Source of the DNA: Chloroflexota bacterium
Lineage (GTDB): Bacteria; Chloroflexota; Anaerolineae; 4572-78; J111
Length of the DNA stretch: 59,910 nucleotides
Reading direction: 5' to 3'
NCBI GenBank assembly: GCA_016860845.1
Contig: BOKF01000049.1
Span: 1 to 59,910 of the forward strand
The notes under the pieces were generated by a model. The model made no database searches and was not told where the DNA came from. It worked only from the letters and a program-made list of their open reading frames with translations. A program made the position numbers and the translations under genes. Shown here in pieces: positions 42,361-51,777 of this stretch. Each line of letters opens with the position of its first letter. Positions within the stretch are counted from its first letter, which is position 1.

Positions 42361-43350
42361 CTAGGCTTTGTTATTATGCCCCACCGTTATGACGACATTT
42401 CCCTTTTTGTGTCCTTTATCAACATACCGGTGAGCCTCGGCAATTTGTTCCAAGGGATAGCAGCGATCAATGACCGGCTTAAGCGCTCCCGCCTCAACAA
42501 GCTCAAGGAAGAAGGCTAGATCTTCATTCTTTTCGCTGGCTGGCCGCAAACCTGCGAATACAATCATTGCCTTTTTGCTACCGAACTTTGAAGTCCAAAG
42601 CATCTGACCCAAAATTGCCGGCGTGAGGACAGTTGTAAGATAGACACCACCTGGCTTTAACGCGCCCTTGCAACGTGAAAACGAACTCTTACCGACCGTG
42701 TCGAAAATGATGTCATAGGTCTGGCCGGTTCTGGTAAAGTCCTCTTTTTTGTAATCAATGACCACATCGGCTCCCAGAGATTTCACCAGGTCTACATTCG
42801 CCGTACTGCACACCCCGGTAACTTCCGCCCCGAAGTATTTCGCAAGCTGGACCGCACTGACTCCAATACTGCCGGAAGCGCCGTTGATAAGCACCTTCTG
42901 CCCGCTCTGAATATTTGCGGCATCTCTCAGGTTTGGCAATGCGGTTAATGCCCCGGGATGAATGGACACGGCTTCCTCATAGGTCATGTTATCCGGCTTT
43001 ATGGCCATCGAGGCGTTTTCAGGCAGGCAGATGTACTCAGCATTCGTACTAAAACCGGTACCGGCCGATCCAAAAACTTGGTCACCTTCCTTAAATCGGG
43101 TGACATCTTTGCCCACTGCTTCAATTTCTCCGGCAAACTCACCCCCAGGTATCGTAAATTTGGGTTTAAAGAGACCGGTGAATAATCTTGCCGAAAGCGT
43201 GGTACCCTGTCGAAAGATGGCGTCTGTTGTCTCTACAGTTGTTGAATAGATTTTTATGAGGACTTCATCGTCCTTGGGTGTGGGTTTTTCTACCTCATTG
43301 AGCTGTAGAACATCCGGTGGTCCGTATTTTGTGTATACAATTGCTTTCAT
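42361..43350 (-). CDS. MDR-family NAD(P)-dependent oxidoreductase 1
   Basis: A 329-aa zinc-free medium-chain dehydrogenase/quinone oxidoreductase: GroES-like domain ([34 protein letters not shown]), [13 protein letters not shown], and Rossmann domain [30 protein letters not shown] with [12 protein letters not shown]. Close paralogues lie at 47507 and 49685. The NADPH-binding GASGSIG loop fits quinone oxidoreductase-like enzymes; the substrate is unknown. AGGAGAA precedes ATG 43350. Confidence 0.85.
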   Translation of the reverse strand: MKAIVYTKYGPPDVLQLNEVEKPTPKDDEVLIKIYSTTVETTDAIFRQGTTLSARLFTGLFKPKFTIPGGEFAGEIEAVGKDVTRFKEGDQVFGSAGTGFSTNAEYICLPENASMAIKPDNMTYEEAVSIHPGALTALPNLRDAANIQSGQKVLINGASGSIGVSAVQLAKYFGAEVTGVCSTANVDLVKSLGADVVIDYKKEDFTRTGQTYDIIFDTVGKSSFSRCKGALKPGGVYLTTVLTPAILGQMLWTSKFGSKKAMIVFAGLRPASEKNEDLAFFLELVEAGALKPVIDRCYPLEQIAEAHRYVDKGHKKGNVVITVGHNNKA

Positions 43351-43412
43351 CAGTATTTCTCCTGTTCGATAGATGGTACACTTTAAAAATTGTCCCAAAC
43401 CGTCATTTGACG

Positions 43413-44156
43413 CTACTGCGAAGCAGCGTGGCTAGGCTGCAATTGCGTCTGCTGAACTTTTACGCCTTTCACCAAGAGCCACAAGCACATTGACAATTCC
43501 CCAATAAACGCCGGCAGGAAAACAACCAGGGCAAATATTGTTTCGTAGTCGTCGTAGTTGGGCAAAAGAAAACTGGCAAAACTATCAATTAAATAGCCTA
43601 ACGAGGCAACTATCAATAAGACGCCCAGAATTCTGGGAAAGTAGCCTGACTTGAACACCAGAAAGCCAAGGACAAGGAGACTAAGGCCAAAAAGCACCAG
43701 GCCAATCGCATATCCGATGCTGTGCCCATTGAGAAACAGCAACACCAGGGCATCCAACTGATCTGCGCCAAATACGGTCAAGTAGTCAGCGCCACTTAAA
43801 AGCTGCAACACAAAGAAAAGATTAAGCAAATTGATGCCCAAAATAGCGGCCTGGGCCAACCTGAAAAACGCGGCCAGCAAAGACAGTGAACTACTGACCG
43901 GTTTGAGCAATACATAAAAAACCACGGCCAGGGTCACATCACTCATGATCATGATGAGATCGCCGGCAATGCCGAGGCGGAATAGCCCCTCAGAAGCCAT
44001 AATATTATCGGCTGTTGCAACGGCATCGCCGGGCACAATAAGACTTTGGCGAACAAAAAATTCAGCGAAGATACCGGCTATGATGATGATTAGATACAGC
44101 AACCCTGCGACTCTGGCAGCTTTGCGGGGTGATATATCGGCGATACGGTTTGTCAT
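43413..44156 (-). CDS. DUF4386 membrane protein
   Basis: A 247-aa protein with six predicted helices: [113 protein letters not shown] and [20 protein letters not shown]. It matches DUF4386, whose function is unknown. AGGAGG lies before ATG 44156. It is the first full-size gene downstream of operator copy 4, about 260 bases away. Confidence 0.8.
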   Translation of the reverse strand: MTNRIADISPRKAARVAGLLYLIIIIAGIFAEFFVRQSLIVPGDAVATADNIMASEGLFRLGIAGDLIMIMSDVTLAVVFYVLLKPVSSSLSLLAAFFRLAQAAILGINLLNLFFVLQLLSGADYLTVFGADQLDALVLLFLNGHSIGYAIGLVLFGLSLLVLGFLVFKSGYFPRILGVLLIVASLGYLIDSFASFLLPNYDDYETIFALVVFLPAFIGELSMCLWLLVKGVKVQQTQLQPSHAASQ

Positions 44157-44316
44157 TTCAAATCCTCCTAGAGCATATGTGTTTGGATTCATTCTTATAC
44201 TCCTTTTTTAACGATACTGATGAGTTTCATTGATATGAAGATCAGTCCCCAAACCAATCTGTCCATTGATGGTCTGGATGGCCCTTGCCCGCCAGACTCA
44301 ACTGGGACAAAGCACT

Positions 44317-44400
44317 TTAAGCCAAGCAGCCAACAATTGTAAGCCACCCAAGAAGTATTGCGAGAATTTGCTTCTCCAAACTTACCTCACCACCCTTCAT
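44317..44400 (-). CDS. 27-aa putative membrane microprotein behind operator copy 4
   Basis: The first ATG after the -10 box of operator copy 4 opens a 27-codon frame, starting MKGGEVSLEKQ and continuing as one hydrophobic helix (ILAILLGWLTIVGC). AGGA lies 9 bases before the ATG. Its position matches the 2-TM miniproteins behind copies 3 and 5. It could be a degenerate relative, a leader peptide for the DUF4386 gene, or chance. Confidence 0.35.
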   Translation of the reverse strand: MKGGEVSLEKQILAILLGWLTIVGCLA

Positions 44401-44419
44401 ACCGATTTTTCCTATATGC

Positions 44420-44485
44420 AGGATAGACGAAAGTAAATTTGTTTGCCTCAAGTTAAGCTCAAGAAAACCTAAAGGTTTACTAAAG
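44420..44485 (-). promoter_or_regulatory. Four-repeat PhoB-like operator and promoter, copy 4
   Basis: Minus strand 44485-44446: CTTTAGT, CTTTAGG, CTTGAGC, CTTGAGG with 4-base A/T spacers, then 20 bases and TATCCT (44425-44420). The nearest downstream frames are the 27-aa ORF and the DUF4386 gene. Confidence 0.75.
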
Positions 44486-44674
44486 AAAGAAGACAGACGG
44501 GTTGCAGTGCGATCTGCTCTTTTTCCGTTAGCCATTTTGGGGCCAATTGCCTCTGATTTCTTTGAGGACGGAATCGAGCTTAATAATGTCGCTGATCCGG
44601 TTGGTCATGTGTGGCCAGCCAACCCTTGACCGACTCGCCCCTTATTTGATAGGAGTTACACGGTGGATGGAAAA

Positions 44675-44747
44675 GCCCTCCCTAAATCCCTCCCTTTGGG
44701 AGGGATTTAGGCTAATTCTCCCCCTGTGGGGGGAGTTAGAGGGGGGC
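44675..44747. repeat. Palindromic REP-like element
   Basis: A perfect 13-bp stem CTAAATCCCTCCC with loop TTT (44682-44710) is followed by a second C-run/G-run hairpin (44712-44739, CTAATTCTCCCCC against GGGGGGAGTTAG). This tandem palindrome is the kind dispersed in intergenic spaces as REP/MITE elements. Only one copy is in the window. Confidence 0.6.
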
Positions 44748-44796
44748 AAATCCTTCAATTACGTAACTTCTGATATTTGAGAGTTGTTCGTGATAT

Positions 44797-45669
44797 TCAA
44801 TTCCCCAGGGCGGCTTCTTGGGGTAAGGGGTGATGCTCCGGGAAAACAGGCTGCCGGGTTGCCAACCTCTTAGCAGAGCCGGGGTCGTGGCTGGGTAGAT
44901 AGACGGTGGGCCTTGCCTGAACATAATGGTGAATTCGTTTCAGGCTCTGCCGGGCAATTTGAATATTCAAACTGACCCCGTCAACAATTTGATCAAGCAT
45001 CATCTGCTCAGTGTATGAGGCGTCCCCCGCAAAGAAATAGGAAAGCCCATCCTGCTGAAGGATCACGGATAGATGACCATCCGTATGGCCGGGGGTTGGC
45101 ACCAGGTGAACATCGCCGGCTTTGGTCAGGGTAAAGCTTTCAGGGAAAGGGCCTACCGGCTCGGGGTTAAAGTCAACCAGGCGAGGCTTAAACCACGCCG
45201 GCCAGTGATGCGGCAGGTAGCCGCGCAGGCGTCCCATAAGGCCCGATGCCAACTCGTATTCTTCTCTTGAGACAAAAATTTCTGATTGGGGAAAGTGGTA
45301 GAGACCCCCGGCATGATCAGTGTGCAGATGGGTCATCACCAGCCAGCGCAACTCTGCCGGTGGAATACCCAACGCCCGTAATTGGGGTCCTATTTCATCC
45401 CCCGGTTTAACCGATGCTTGTACCCCCAGTTTGAAATAGGGGTGCCACCAGGGAAAGTAGCCCGGTTCGGCCGTGCGGGCAGTTTCGCCGGTATCAATGA
45501 CAATCACCCCCTCCGGGTGTTCAATCACCCAGGCCAGGATGGGCAGCGGCTCAGTCCAGATGGGATCAAGCATCGTATTGACCAGGCGGAGGACGCCCCT
45601 CCCCCGGCCTCCCTGTTGTTGACTTTTCTTAACGACGACACGGCCGGTTTGAATAGAGTGAATACGCAT
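44797..45669 (-). CDS. MBL-fold hydrolase, N-acyl homoserine lactonase-like
   Basis: A 290-aa metallo-beta-lactamase-fold enzyme: DTGETART early in the fold, the zinc motif VMTHLHTDHAGGLYHFP at about residue 108, PTPGHTDGHLSVIL (third His) and FFAGDASYTEQMML (bridging Asp), with a late HDPGS His. It resembles the AHL-lactonase branch, but the substrate may be another lactone or ester. ATG at 45669 follows GGAG by 6 bases. Confidence 0.8.
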   Translation of the reverse strand: MRIHSIQTGRVVVKKSQQQGGRGRGVLRLVNTMLDPIWTEPLPILAWVIEHPEGVIVIDTGETARTAEPGYFPWWHPYFKLGVQASVKPGDEIGPQLRALGIPPAELRWLVMTHLHTDHAGGLYHFPQSEIFVSREEYELASGLMGRLRGYLPHHWPAWFKPRLVDFNPEPVGPFPESFTLTKAGDVHLVPTPGHTDGHLSVILQQDGLSYFFAGDASYTEQMMLDQIVDGVSLNIQIARQSLKRIHHYVQARPTVYLPSHDPGSAKRLATRQPVFPEHHPLPQEAALGN

Positions 45670-45816
45670 GATGCGCTCCTTTCTCGGCAAAACTTAAGAT
45701 AACCAGGCTTGCAGCCCGCGCTTTCGAGTTCTTTTTGTAAAAACTCACCCGCGACACCTGATGCAAGCACCCAACACCTTGGCTTCACCTGCGGCTGCAT
45801 TGTTGAGCAACTATTT

Positions 45817-46560
45817 TCACATAAAGTAACGAACCAACCCAACCCCGCCACCCCAAATAATATGCCAAATCAAGTAAAATCCATATCGCAATGATATCGC
45901 CGCCAGAAAACCCCACCGCCGAAAGACGTAAGCTCCCGCCGTAATCGTGCTGCCTATCACAAACAATATCTCAACAGCTAACATAACTGAATACTTCTCA
46001 GGAAAATAACTCTGAATAGCACTGATTTGTAGCAGCCAATAAAGTCCACTTATTCCTATCGCTACAACCCAAAAGATTTGCTCTTGATACCGCTGTTTCA
46101 AAATAAGTCCAGAGATAACCCAAATCAACAACGTCGTCAAGAATAAATGTATGATTATCTCCTCAACTAGACCCGCCAACGAAAAAACAATCACAGAGTC
46201 AGGAAATTTCGTGTGAATTTCAATGCCCAATGGACTGTTCAGGTCAAAAACGACCATAATGACGCCCAACCAGCCTCCACCAAGAAAAGGCTGCCAAAAA
46301 CGTTGTTGAGAGGAAATATCAGCAGCCCATAATGAAGGAAACCCCGCTTTGGGTGACAGTACCAAACCAATCCCCCCCAGGATAGCCGCAATAATCACCG
46401 TTAACCAGGACATTTGTTGTCCTTGATTGATCGCTAAGGGTAAGATGGCTTGCAAGCCGGCTAAAACAATCATTATGACGACTAGCATAAGATAAATCTT
46501 GGTTGAAGTCATCACCCGGTAAGGGCCGCTGAACTCCAGCCGTGGTTGCTTAGGCGCCAT
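45817..46560 (-). CDS. CPBP-like membrane protein
   Basis: A 247-aa protein with about seven helices. LAGLVEEIIIHLFLTTLL resembles the EExxxR motif of CPBP intramembrane proteases with His in place of Arg, and FLAAISLRYGFYLIWHIIWGGG resembles the later H-containing motif. Assignment to CPBP/abortive-infection-type proteins is tentative and proteolysis is uncertain. GGAGG precedes the ATG. The region between it and the hydrolase (45670-45816) holds an unassigned open stretch on the minus strand. Confidence 0.5.
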   Translation of the reverse strand: MAPKQPRLEFSGPYRVMTSTKIYLMLVVIMIVLAGLQAILPLAINQGQQMSWLTVIIAAILGGIGLVLSPKAGFPSLWAADISSQQRFWQPFLGGGWLGVIMVVFDLNSPLGIEIHTKFPDSVIVFSLAGLVEEIIIHLFLTTLLIWVISGLILKQRYQEQIFWVVAIGISGLYWLLQISAIQSYFPEKYSVMLAVEILFVIGSTITAGAYVFRRWGFLAAISLRYGFYLIWHIIWGGGVGLVRYFM

Positions 46561-46652
46561 TTTTGTGCCTCCTTAATTAGAGCCGCCGCAGGCCAGAGAA
46601 TTGTTTTGATTGTGTATACCATAGATTCTTCCATTTATCGCAAGTGACACCC

Positions 46653-47303
46653 TTACACAGCCTGCATCCCTTGTTCAATGTCATAGGCAAAGCCGGCCAC
46701 GAACGCCAACAGAAAGAAGCCTAATGACAGGCCCACCAGCGACAAGGTGATGTCAAGAACCTGGTCCATATCCTGTACCCCAGGAATATACCCAAAAGTA
46801 GCAATAACCAGGGCAATCAGAATCAGCAAGGAGGCGGCGCGTAACAGCCACGGCCACGCCTTCGCAAGCCCTCTACGCATGCCTGCCGGGAGCACGCGCC
46901 GCCACCAAGTCAAAGGCTTGTGGATCCGGGTGGCCACGGCCCAGGCCGGGATGAAAAATGCAACCTGGCCAATGCCCCCGCCCACCAGGAACAGCACGAT
47001 AAAGAGCAGTAGATACACGAGGGGTCCCCGCCGCTTATGGACAAAGCCAACCGACCAAATGATAATAGCCAGGCCGGTAAGTATCGCTAGGATGCCGGTG
47101 AGCAGAAAGTTGGGAATGATCGTAAACGCGCCTTCGCCGCCTTCGGTCCAGCGCGTCCAACTGCTTCCGGCGGCAATCGCATTAATAAACAGTCCGCCGG
47201 TCGGCCGATTCCCTTGTAGGGTTTCAGCAAAACCATGGGTCATCCCGCCGAGGCCAAAGATGACGCCGATGGTGGTTACGTTGATTCTGGTGGCGCGGTT
47301 TAT
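46653..47303 (-). CDS. Four-helix membrane protein with apparent AUA start
   Basis: A 216-aa integral membrane protein of unknown function with about four to five helices (IIPNFLLTGILAILTGLAIIIW, GPLVYLLLFIVLFLVGGGIG, LLRAASLLILIALVIATFGYI, DITLSLVGLSLGFFLLAFVAGFAY). The conserved-looking N-terminus NRATRINVTTIGVIFGLGG begins directly after AAGGAGGAAAC-ATA at 47303. An in-frame TAA lies three codons before ATA and there is no AUG, GUG or UUG between, so AUA is the natural start. The first AUG (47243) would remove 20 residues including most of a helix. Confidence 0.65.
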   Translation of the reverse strand: MNRATRINVTTIGVIFGLGGMTHGFAETLQGNRPTGGLFINAIAAGSSWTRWTEGGEGAFTIIPNFLLTGILAILTGLAIIIWSVGFVHKRRGPLVYLLLFIVLFLVGGGIGQVAFFIPAWAVATRIHKPLTWWRRVLPAGMRRGLAKAWPWLLRAASLLILIALVIATFGYIPGVQDMDQVLDITLSLVGLSLGFFLLAFVAGFAYDIEQGMQAV

Positions 47304-47344
47304 GTTTCCTCCTTATCCGTACCCGGTTGCGGCGTGCGAAATGT

Positions 47345-47467
47345 CTACTGAGCCAACACACGTTCCGCCAGCCAGATGTATCCGGCCAGCACAAAGACCG
47401 CCAGACCAAGCCCAAGGTATAGGTATTCAGTGGTCGCTGGGTCGGGAGGAACCTGTTTGAGGATCAT
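47345..47467 (-). CDS. 40-aa single-helix membrane protein (CcmD-like)
   Basis: A short frame (MILKQVPPDPATTEYLYLG start) with one membrane helix (LGLAVFVLAGYIWLAERVLA), resembling CcmD-type tiny proteins in layout. It ends 41 bases before the AUA-start gene and is probably cotranscribed with it. Function unknown. Confidence 0.5.
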   Translation of the reverse strand: MILKQVPPDPATTEYLYLGLGLAVFVLAGYIWLAERVLAQ

Positions 47468-47506
47468 GAGAATCTCTCAGTTGGTTGTAAACTTATTTGA
47501 GTCATT

Positions 47507-48481
47507 TCATTCTCCCCCGTTCATTATGACAACTTTTCCTCGGGCGTGTCCTTCTCCAAGATACCGGAGAGCTTCAGCGACCTCACTTAGCGGGTAACAT
47601 CTATCTATTACAGGTACTACTTTGCCGGTTTCAATAAGCTCTTTTATCAATTCCAGATCACTTGCGTTTGGCTTATGTGCCAGGATACCCATTTTCTTAG
47701 GCCCGGTCTTTGAAAACCATGTTCCCAGGGTCACCGCCTGAAAAATTGCAGCGATTGAACCTCCAACTATCACTAGAATGCCCTCAGAGCTTAAAGCACG
47801 CTTGTAATCGAAAATCGAACGATGGGCTACCACATCAAGAATCAGATCATAACGTTGTCCAGTCTTGGTGAAATCTTCTTGCGTGTAATCTATTACCTTA
47901 TCTGCCCCGAGCGAGCGCAACAGGTCCAACTTCTCCCTGTTGTCCACCCCTGTCACTTCAGCCCCCCATGATTTGGCCATCTGCACCGCAAAGGTACCCA
48001 CGCCACCACCGGCGCCATTTATCAAAACCTTTTGTACTTTCTTGATCTGTCCCTGGCGAAGACCCTGCAGGGCCAGGACCCCCGCCTGAGGTACAGCCGC
48101 TGCTTCGGCAAAGGTCATTCCGGCCGGTTTCAGGGCCAATACTTCTTCACGGGCACAAACATACTCGGCAAAAGCGCCAAAACCACACCCGGATACGTCC
48201 CCAAATATCTCCTCACCTGGCTGAAACTGCTTTACGTTTCTACCAACCGCTTCGATTCGCCCGGCGATGTCAGAGCCTATGATGGGGTGTTTTGGCTTTT
48301 GTAACCCAAACACCAGGCGGTAAATGAGGGGTTTACCTGTCACTAAATCCCAGTCCCACGAATTTACAGAGGCCGCCTGAACTTTTATCAAGACTTCATT
48401 ATCCTTGGGATTAGGCTTTTCTACCTCTTGTAATTCAAGAACATCGGGAGGGCCATATTTTTGATAGACAATTGCTTTCAT
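47507..48481 (-). CDS. MDR-family NAD(P)-dependent oxidoreductase 2
   Basis: A 324-aa paralogue of the enzymes at 42361 and 49685: [76 protein letters not shown] and DLILDVVAHRSIFDY. The glycine loop GAGGGVG differs from GASGSIG in copy 1. Substrate unknown. Two ATGs follow GGAG; the second is taken by analogy with the paralogues. Confidence 0.85.
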   Translation of the reverse strand: MKAIVYQKYGPPDVLELQEVEKPNPKDNEVLIKVQAASVNSWDWDLVTGKPLIYRLVFGLQKPKHPIIGSDIAGRIEAVGRNVKQFQPGEEIFGDVSGCGFGAFAEYVCAREEVLALKPAGMTFAEAAAVPQAGVLALQGLRQGQIKKVQKVLINGAGGGVGTFAVQMAKSWGAEVTGVDNREKLDLLRSLGADKVIDYTQEDFTKTGQRYDLILDVVAHRSIFDYKRALSSEGILVIVGGSIAAIFQAVTLGTWFSKTGPKKMGILAHKPNASDLELIKELIETGKVVPVIDRCYPLSEVAEALRYLGEGHARGKVVIMNGGE

Positions 48482-48520
48482 CATTACTCTCCTAACCGAC
48501 CCCTTCGACTTTACCAAAAA

Positions 48521-49426
48521 CTATAAGGGTTGTCTGACGCATCGAAACCCCAAATAGGCCGGGCCGAATTGTTTGGCTCGCGACCATACCTTGCCATCAT
48601 AAACAATGATGTAGGCGTGTTCTTCATCTACTTCTGTTGCCGTCCACCAATAGATCACCTGGGAATGTACATTCCACAGCGGCGACTCTTTGTCGGGAGC
48701 GGTTTGGTAGCTCGCCTGAGCAATTTCTGCCTCCCAGACCCCACCGCTGTTCTGGCCGTGGCGAGCCATAGAGCGCACAGCTTCATCTACCGCCGGCAAT
48801 CGCCAAATGTGTTGCGGCGCGGGGGCTGGGGTCAGGCCATCCTCACTGAGATATTGGCACATCTGCTGTGCTTCATACCAGTCTGCCCCTGTGCGCGGCC
48901 AGCCGGGTCCATCAGGCGCCCAGATGAGGTTCACCCCGTTTCCCTGCACCAAGCGGGCTTGAAGGTGGCCATCATCAAGGCGTTGGGACACGCGGAGAGC
49001 AGGTTCTATGCCAAAGAGAATCAGGGTCAGCAGGGGTAATCCAAGGGCCAAGGAGATGGCAATTTGGCGATGGTGGGGCCGGCTAAAGCAGTAAAGCAGG
49101 CCAATTCCCATCAGGGGCGTGAGGAGGAAAAATATAACCGCATTGGTAAACGCCTGAAAGAACCAGGCCACAAGCAAGGCGAAGACCCCATGCAAAGCCC
49201 CTCCAACCCGGGGCCAAAAAATTGAAATCAGAGTGAGGCCCATGAAGATGAGCAGAGGGCTAAGATACTGGATGAACATCAAGCCCACGTTTGATAGCCA
49301 GGACTCGTAATACCACCCTTCATGGAAGTTCTCAATAATGCCCCAAAACGCCCAAAAGCAGGTGATTGCAGTAGATAAACCCACTGCAATCCAGCCTGCT
49401 ATCCGGCGCTTGTCAAAATGTTTCAT
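48521..49426 (-). CDS. Membrane protein with C-terminal DUF1566-like domain
   Basis: A 301-aa protein. Residues 10-150 have five helices (IAGWIAVGLSTAITCFWAFWG, LMFIQYLSPLLIFMGLTLISIFW, LHGVFALLVAWFFQAFTNAVIFFLL, ISLALGLPLLTLILFGI). Residues about 190-300 resemble the Lcl C-terminal/DUF1566 domain (LIWAPDGPGWPRTGADWYEAQQMCQYL, WRLPAVDEAVRSMARHG, VIYWWTATEV, AYLGFRCVR), likely outside the cell. AGGAAT precedes ATG 49426. Function unknown. Confidence 0.65.
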   Translation of the reverse strand: MKHFDKRRIAGWIAVGLSTAITCFWAFWGIIENFHEGWYYESWLSNVGLMFIQYLSPLLIFMGLTLISIFWPRVGGALHGVFALLVAWFFQAFTNAVIFFLLTPLMGIGLLYCFSRPHHRQIAISLALGLPLLTLILFGIEPALRVSQRLDDGHLQARLVQGNGVNLIWAPDGPGWPRTGADWYEAQQMCQYLSEDGLTPAPAPQHIWRLPAVDEAVRSMARHGQNSGGVWEAEIAQASYQTAPDKESPLWNVHSQVIYWWTATEVDEEHAYIIVYDGKVWSRAKQFGPAYLGFRCVRQPL

Positions 49427-49470
49427 CGTGCTATTCCTTTGCGGCCTAACGGATGGCGGTTGGGCGAATG

Positions 49471-49662
49471 TTATTTTGTCCCTCCTTTTTCTCTTGAAAT
49501 TGAAGAAGTTATCACAAGACCAACTCCTATTCCGATAAGGATTGAGGCAACAAATAACAGAGCTGATCCCTGAAGAAAAATGAGTCCCACACCAAGGCCG
49601 ATAAGTGTTGTTCCACCAATGAGCCATGCGCTCTTATCGTTCTTTTTATTTATGTTATTCAT
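49471..49662 (-). CDS. 63-aa two-helix membrane protein
   Basis: A small protein with a polar N-terminus (MNNINKKNDKSAW) and two glycine-rich helices (LIGGTTLIGLGVGLIFL, LFVASILIGIGVGLVIT) in a repeat-like GLGVGL/GIGVGL arrangement. AGGAGG lies 8-9 bases before the ATG. No named family; unrelated to the 2-TM miniproteins by eye. Confidence 0.65.
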   Translation of the reverse strand: MNNINKKNDKSAWLIGGTTLIGLGVGLIFLQGSALLFVASILIGIGVGLVITSSISREKGGTK

Positions 49663-49684
49663 TCTTATCTTCCTCCTGATTTGT

Positions 49685-50623
49685 TTAGACTTTGTTATTA
49701 TGTTCCAAAACTATGACGACATTTCCCTTTTTGTGTCCTTTGTCAACATACTGGTGAGCCTCGGCAGTCTGCTCCAAAGGGTAGCATCTATCTATGACCG
49801 GTTTTAGCGTTCCGGCCTCAATAAGCTCTTTGAGGAAGATTAACTCTTCAATCTTTTCGCTGCGGCCTGAATGAGTCATAACGTTAAGATAGACGCCTGT
49901 CTTCTTAAGAGCCTTTTTACCTCGTGAAGATGAAAGCTTGCCTACCGCGTCAAAAATAACGTCATAGGTCTCACCGCTTGTGGTAAAATCCTCTTGAGTG
50001 TAATCAATAACCTTATCGGCTCCCAGAGATTTCACCAATTCCAAATTCGTGGTGCTGCATACCCCGGTCACTTCTGCCCCAAAGTGACGTTTGGCAAGCT
50101 GGACCGCATTAGTACCGACCGCTCCGGAAGCGCCATAGATTAGAACTTTTTGTCCGCGCTGGATATGGCCTTTTCTAAGACACCGCAAGGCGGTCATCCC
50201 CCCGCCAGGCAAAGCGGCGGCTTCCTCATAGCTGATATTGGCCGGCTTGATGAGTAGCATCCCGTCTTCCGGGAAACATTTGTACTCGGCATATCCCCCA
50301 AAATTCACCCCGAAGGTAGAGGCAAAAACCTGGTCACCTTTCTTAAATCGGGTCACATCCTTGCCTACGGCTTCAATTTCCCCGGCCAGTTCCATCCCGA
50401 GTATAGTTCTTTTTGGTTTTCTAATACCCAGGTATACTCGGGCCAAGAGTCGTTGCCAGCGAGGGCCGGGAATTTTGAGACTTCGCATGATCGTGTCCCC
50501 GATGGTTACTGTGGTCGCATGAATTTTGACCAGTACTTCATTGTCCTTGGGGGTAGGTTTTTCTACCTCTTTGAGTTGAAGAACATCCGGCGGCCCGTAT
50601 TTTTCATATACAATCGCTTTCAT
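49685..50623 (-). CDS. MDR-family NAD(P)-dependent oxidoreductase 3
   Basis: A 312-aa third paralogue: [92 protein letters not shown]. Its C-terminal tail ([21 protein letters not shown]) nearly equals that of copy 1, so copies 1 and 3 are the closest pair. It is about 17 residues shorter than copy 1, missing a stretch around [19 protein letters not shown] precedes the ATG. Confidence 0.85.
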   Translation of the reverse strand: MKAIVYEKYGPPDVLQLKEVEKPTPKDNEVLVKIHATTVTIGDTIMRSLKIPGPRWQRLLARVYLGIRKPKRTILGMELAGEIEAVGKDVTRFKKGDQVFASTFGVNFGGYAEYKCFPEDGMLLIKPANISYEEAAALPGGGMTALRCLRKGHIQRGQKVLIYGASGAVGTNAVQLAKRHFGAEVTGVCSTTNLELVKSLGADKVIDYTQEDFTTSGETYDVIFDAVGKLSSSRGKKALKKTGVYLNVMTHSGRSEKIEELIFLKELIEAGTLKPVIDRCYPLEQTAEAHQYVDKGHKKGNVVIVLEHNNKV

Positions 50624-50677
50624 GAGTTTCCTCCAAGATTGTTTTGATAAGGTCTCTTGCATTCAACTCAACTCAAC

Positions 50678-51298
50678 TCAACTCTTCTTCAGCCGCATTT
50701 CTCTGTAGTCACCAACAAGCACGAAGAGCCAACCCAAAATGAGAAAAACCATGATCTCTATTGGGACGGGTGGAGACTTACCTTCAAACGCCTTAAGATG
50801 CATTCTTGCCGTTTCTCCGCAAAGGAACCAGGAAGCATTTATCCAGAAAATGTACCCGATCAGCTTGAAACTTCCGGCAATTTTCTCTTGGATATCAAGT
50901 GCGGCATATTTTTTCATCCATACCCAAACGATTGCGAAAAAGGAAACCAGGATGATGGTCCCCCCAATACCGAACAGTGTTGAGTTATAGACGCGACTCC
51001 ATACCATAAGCATGGCAAAGACTACACCAAGGACCCCAATACCGGTGAGCCACGAGAAAACCGGCTTGGTTTTCACATACATAAACGCGCCAATGCCGGC
51101 CAATATGGAACCCAGGGTTACAGAAAAGCCCCAGGATATCCATAAGAGGCCGCCATCTGCCCAAATGGTAGCATTATTCTCTTCAATAGTGAGGGTTCTG
51201 AGGTTGTGCAAAAGACTCCGGGAGCCAATACCGGCGAATGCTACTGCGATTATTAAGCCGATCCAGAATAGGCTTAATGCAAGTTTTTGCTTATTTAT
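50678..51298 (-). CDS. Membrane protein with apparent AUA start
   Basis: A 206-aa membrane protein of unknown function with about five helices (LALSLFWIGLIIAVAFAGIG at the N-terminus, LLWISWGFSVTLGSILAGIGAFMYV, WLTGIGVLGVVFAMLMVW, GTIILVSFFAIVWVWM, IMVFLILGWLFVLVG). AGGAG lies 8 bases before ATA AAT AAG CAA (51298). In frame upstream there is a TAA 12 codons away and no AUG, GUG or UUG between. The first NUG downstream (TTG 51211) would delete the whole first helix. AUA initiation fits best. Confidence 0.65.
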   Translation of the reverse strand: MNKQKLALSLFWIGLIIAVAFAGIGSRSLLHNLRTLTIEENNATIWADGGLLWISWGFSVTLGSILAGIGAFMYVKTKPVFSWLTGIGVLGVVFAMLMVWSRVYNSTLFGIGGTIILVSFFAIVWVWMKKYAALDIQEKIAGSFKLIGYIFWINASWFLCGETARMHLKAFEGKSPPVPIEIMVFLILGWLFVLVGDYREMRLKKS

Positions 51299-51311
51299 TT
51301 TGTATTCTCCT

Positions 51312-51704
51312 TTATATTGATTTGAATGGATTTATGGCCAGAATAGCCATGTTAATAAGCAGGGCAATCCCTCCCTGGTTATCCAACTCCCGCATTTTTC
51401 CATCCCAGAAAAGGATAAAGAGGCCCGTAGAAAACACGGCCACGCCGACGACCACTGGTCGCCACCAGGCCCAGCCCGCGATAATACCTGCGCCGCCAAC
51501 CACAAAACCGATGGCCGCCAATATGCAACAAGCGCTTGCCAGCCATCTTGTTGCTTTATCGCCAACAAGCTTTGAGAATGCCCACGAGCTGTCAGGCCAA
51601 ACCATGCCGGGTTGAAGCTCAAAGAGCCGCCTGCTCTGTCCAAAGTACAACAAGTGAACCAGGCCGTGGAGTATGATGAATGCGCCGATGATAAAATTTA
51701 GCAT
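51312..51704 (-). CDS. 130-aa membrane protein
   Basis: Four helices (LNFIIGAFIILHGLVHLLYF, WLASACCILAAIGFVVGGAGIIAG, WWRPVVVGVAVFSTGLFILFW, GIALLINMAILAI). The His-containing first helix HGLVHLLYFGQ resembles small DoxX/ABA-4-like membrane proteins, but I cannot name the family. GAGGAGG lies 6 bases before the ATG. Ends 13 bases before the AUA-start gene, so they form one transcript. Confidence 0.65.
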   Translation of the reverse strand: MLNFIIGAFIILHGLVHLLYFGQSRRLFELQPGMVWPDSSWAFSKLVGDKATRWLASACCILAAIGFVVGGAGIIAGWAWWRPVVVGVAVFSTGLFILFWDGKMRELDNQGGIALLINMAILAINPFKSI

Positions 51705-51777
51705 AGAAATCCTCCTCTCTTGGAAAGGGTTTCAACCAGATGCTATGCCATAACTTGAGAGATGACCACGAGAATGA

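Noticed and set aside
45670..45851. Open stretch upstream of the lactonase-like gene (LASGVAGEFLQKELESAG)
   Set aside because: No start codon with a ribosome site, no recognised family, and it runs out of frame into the hydrolase; perhaps a scrap, but unsupported.
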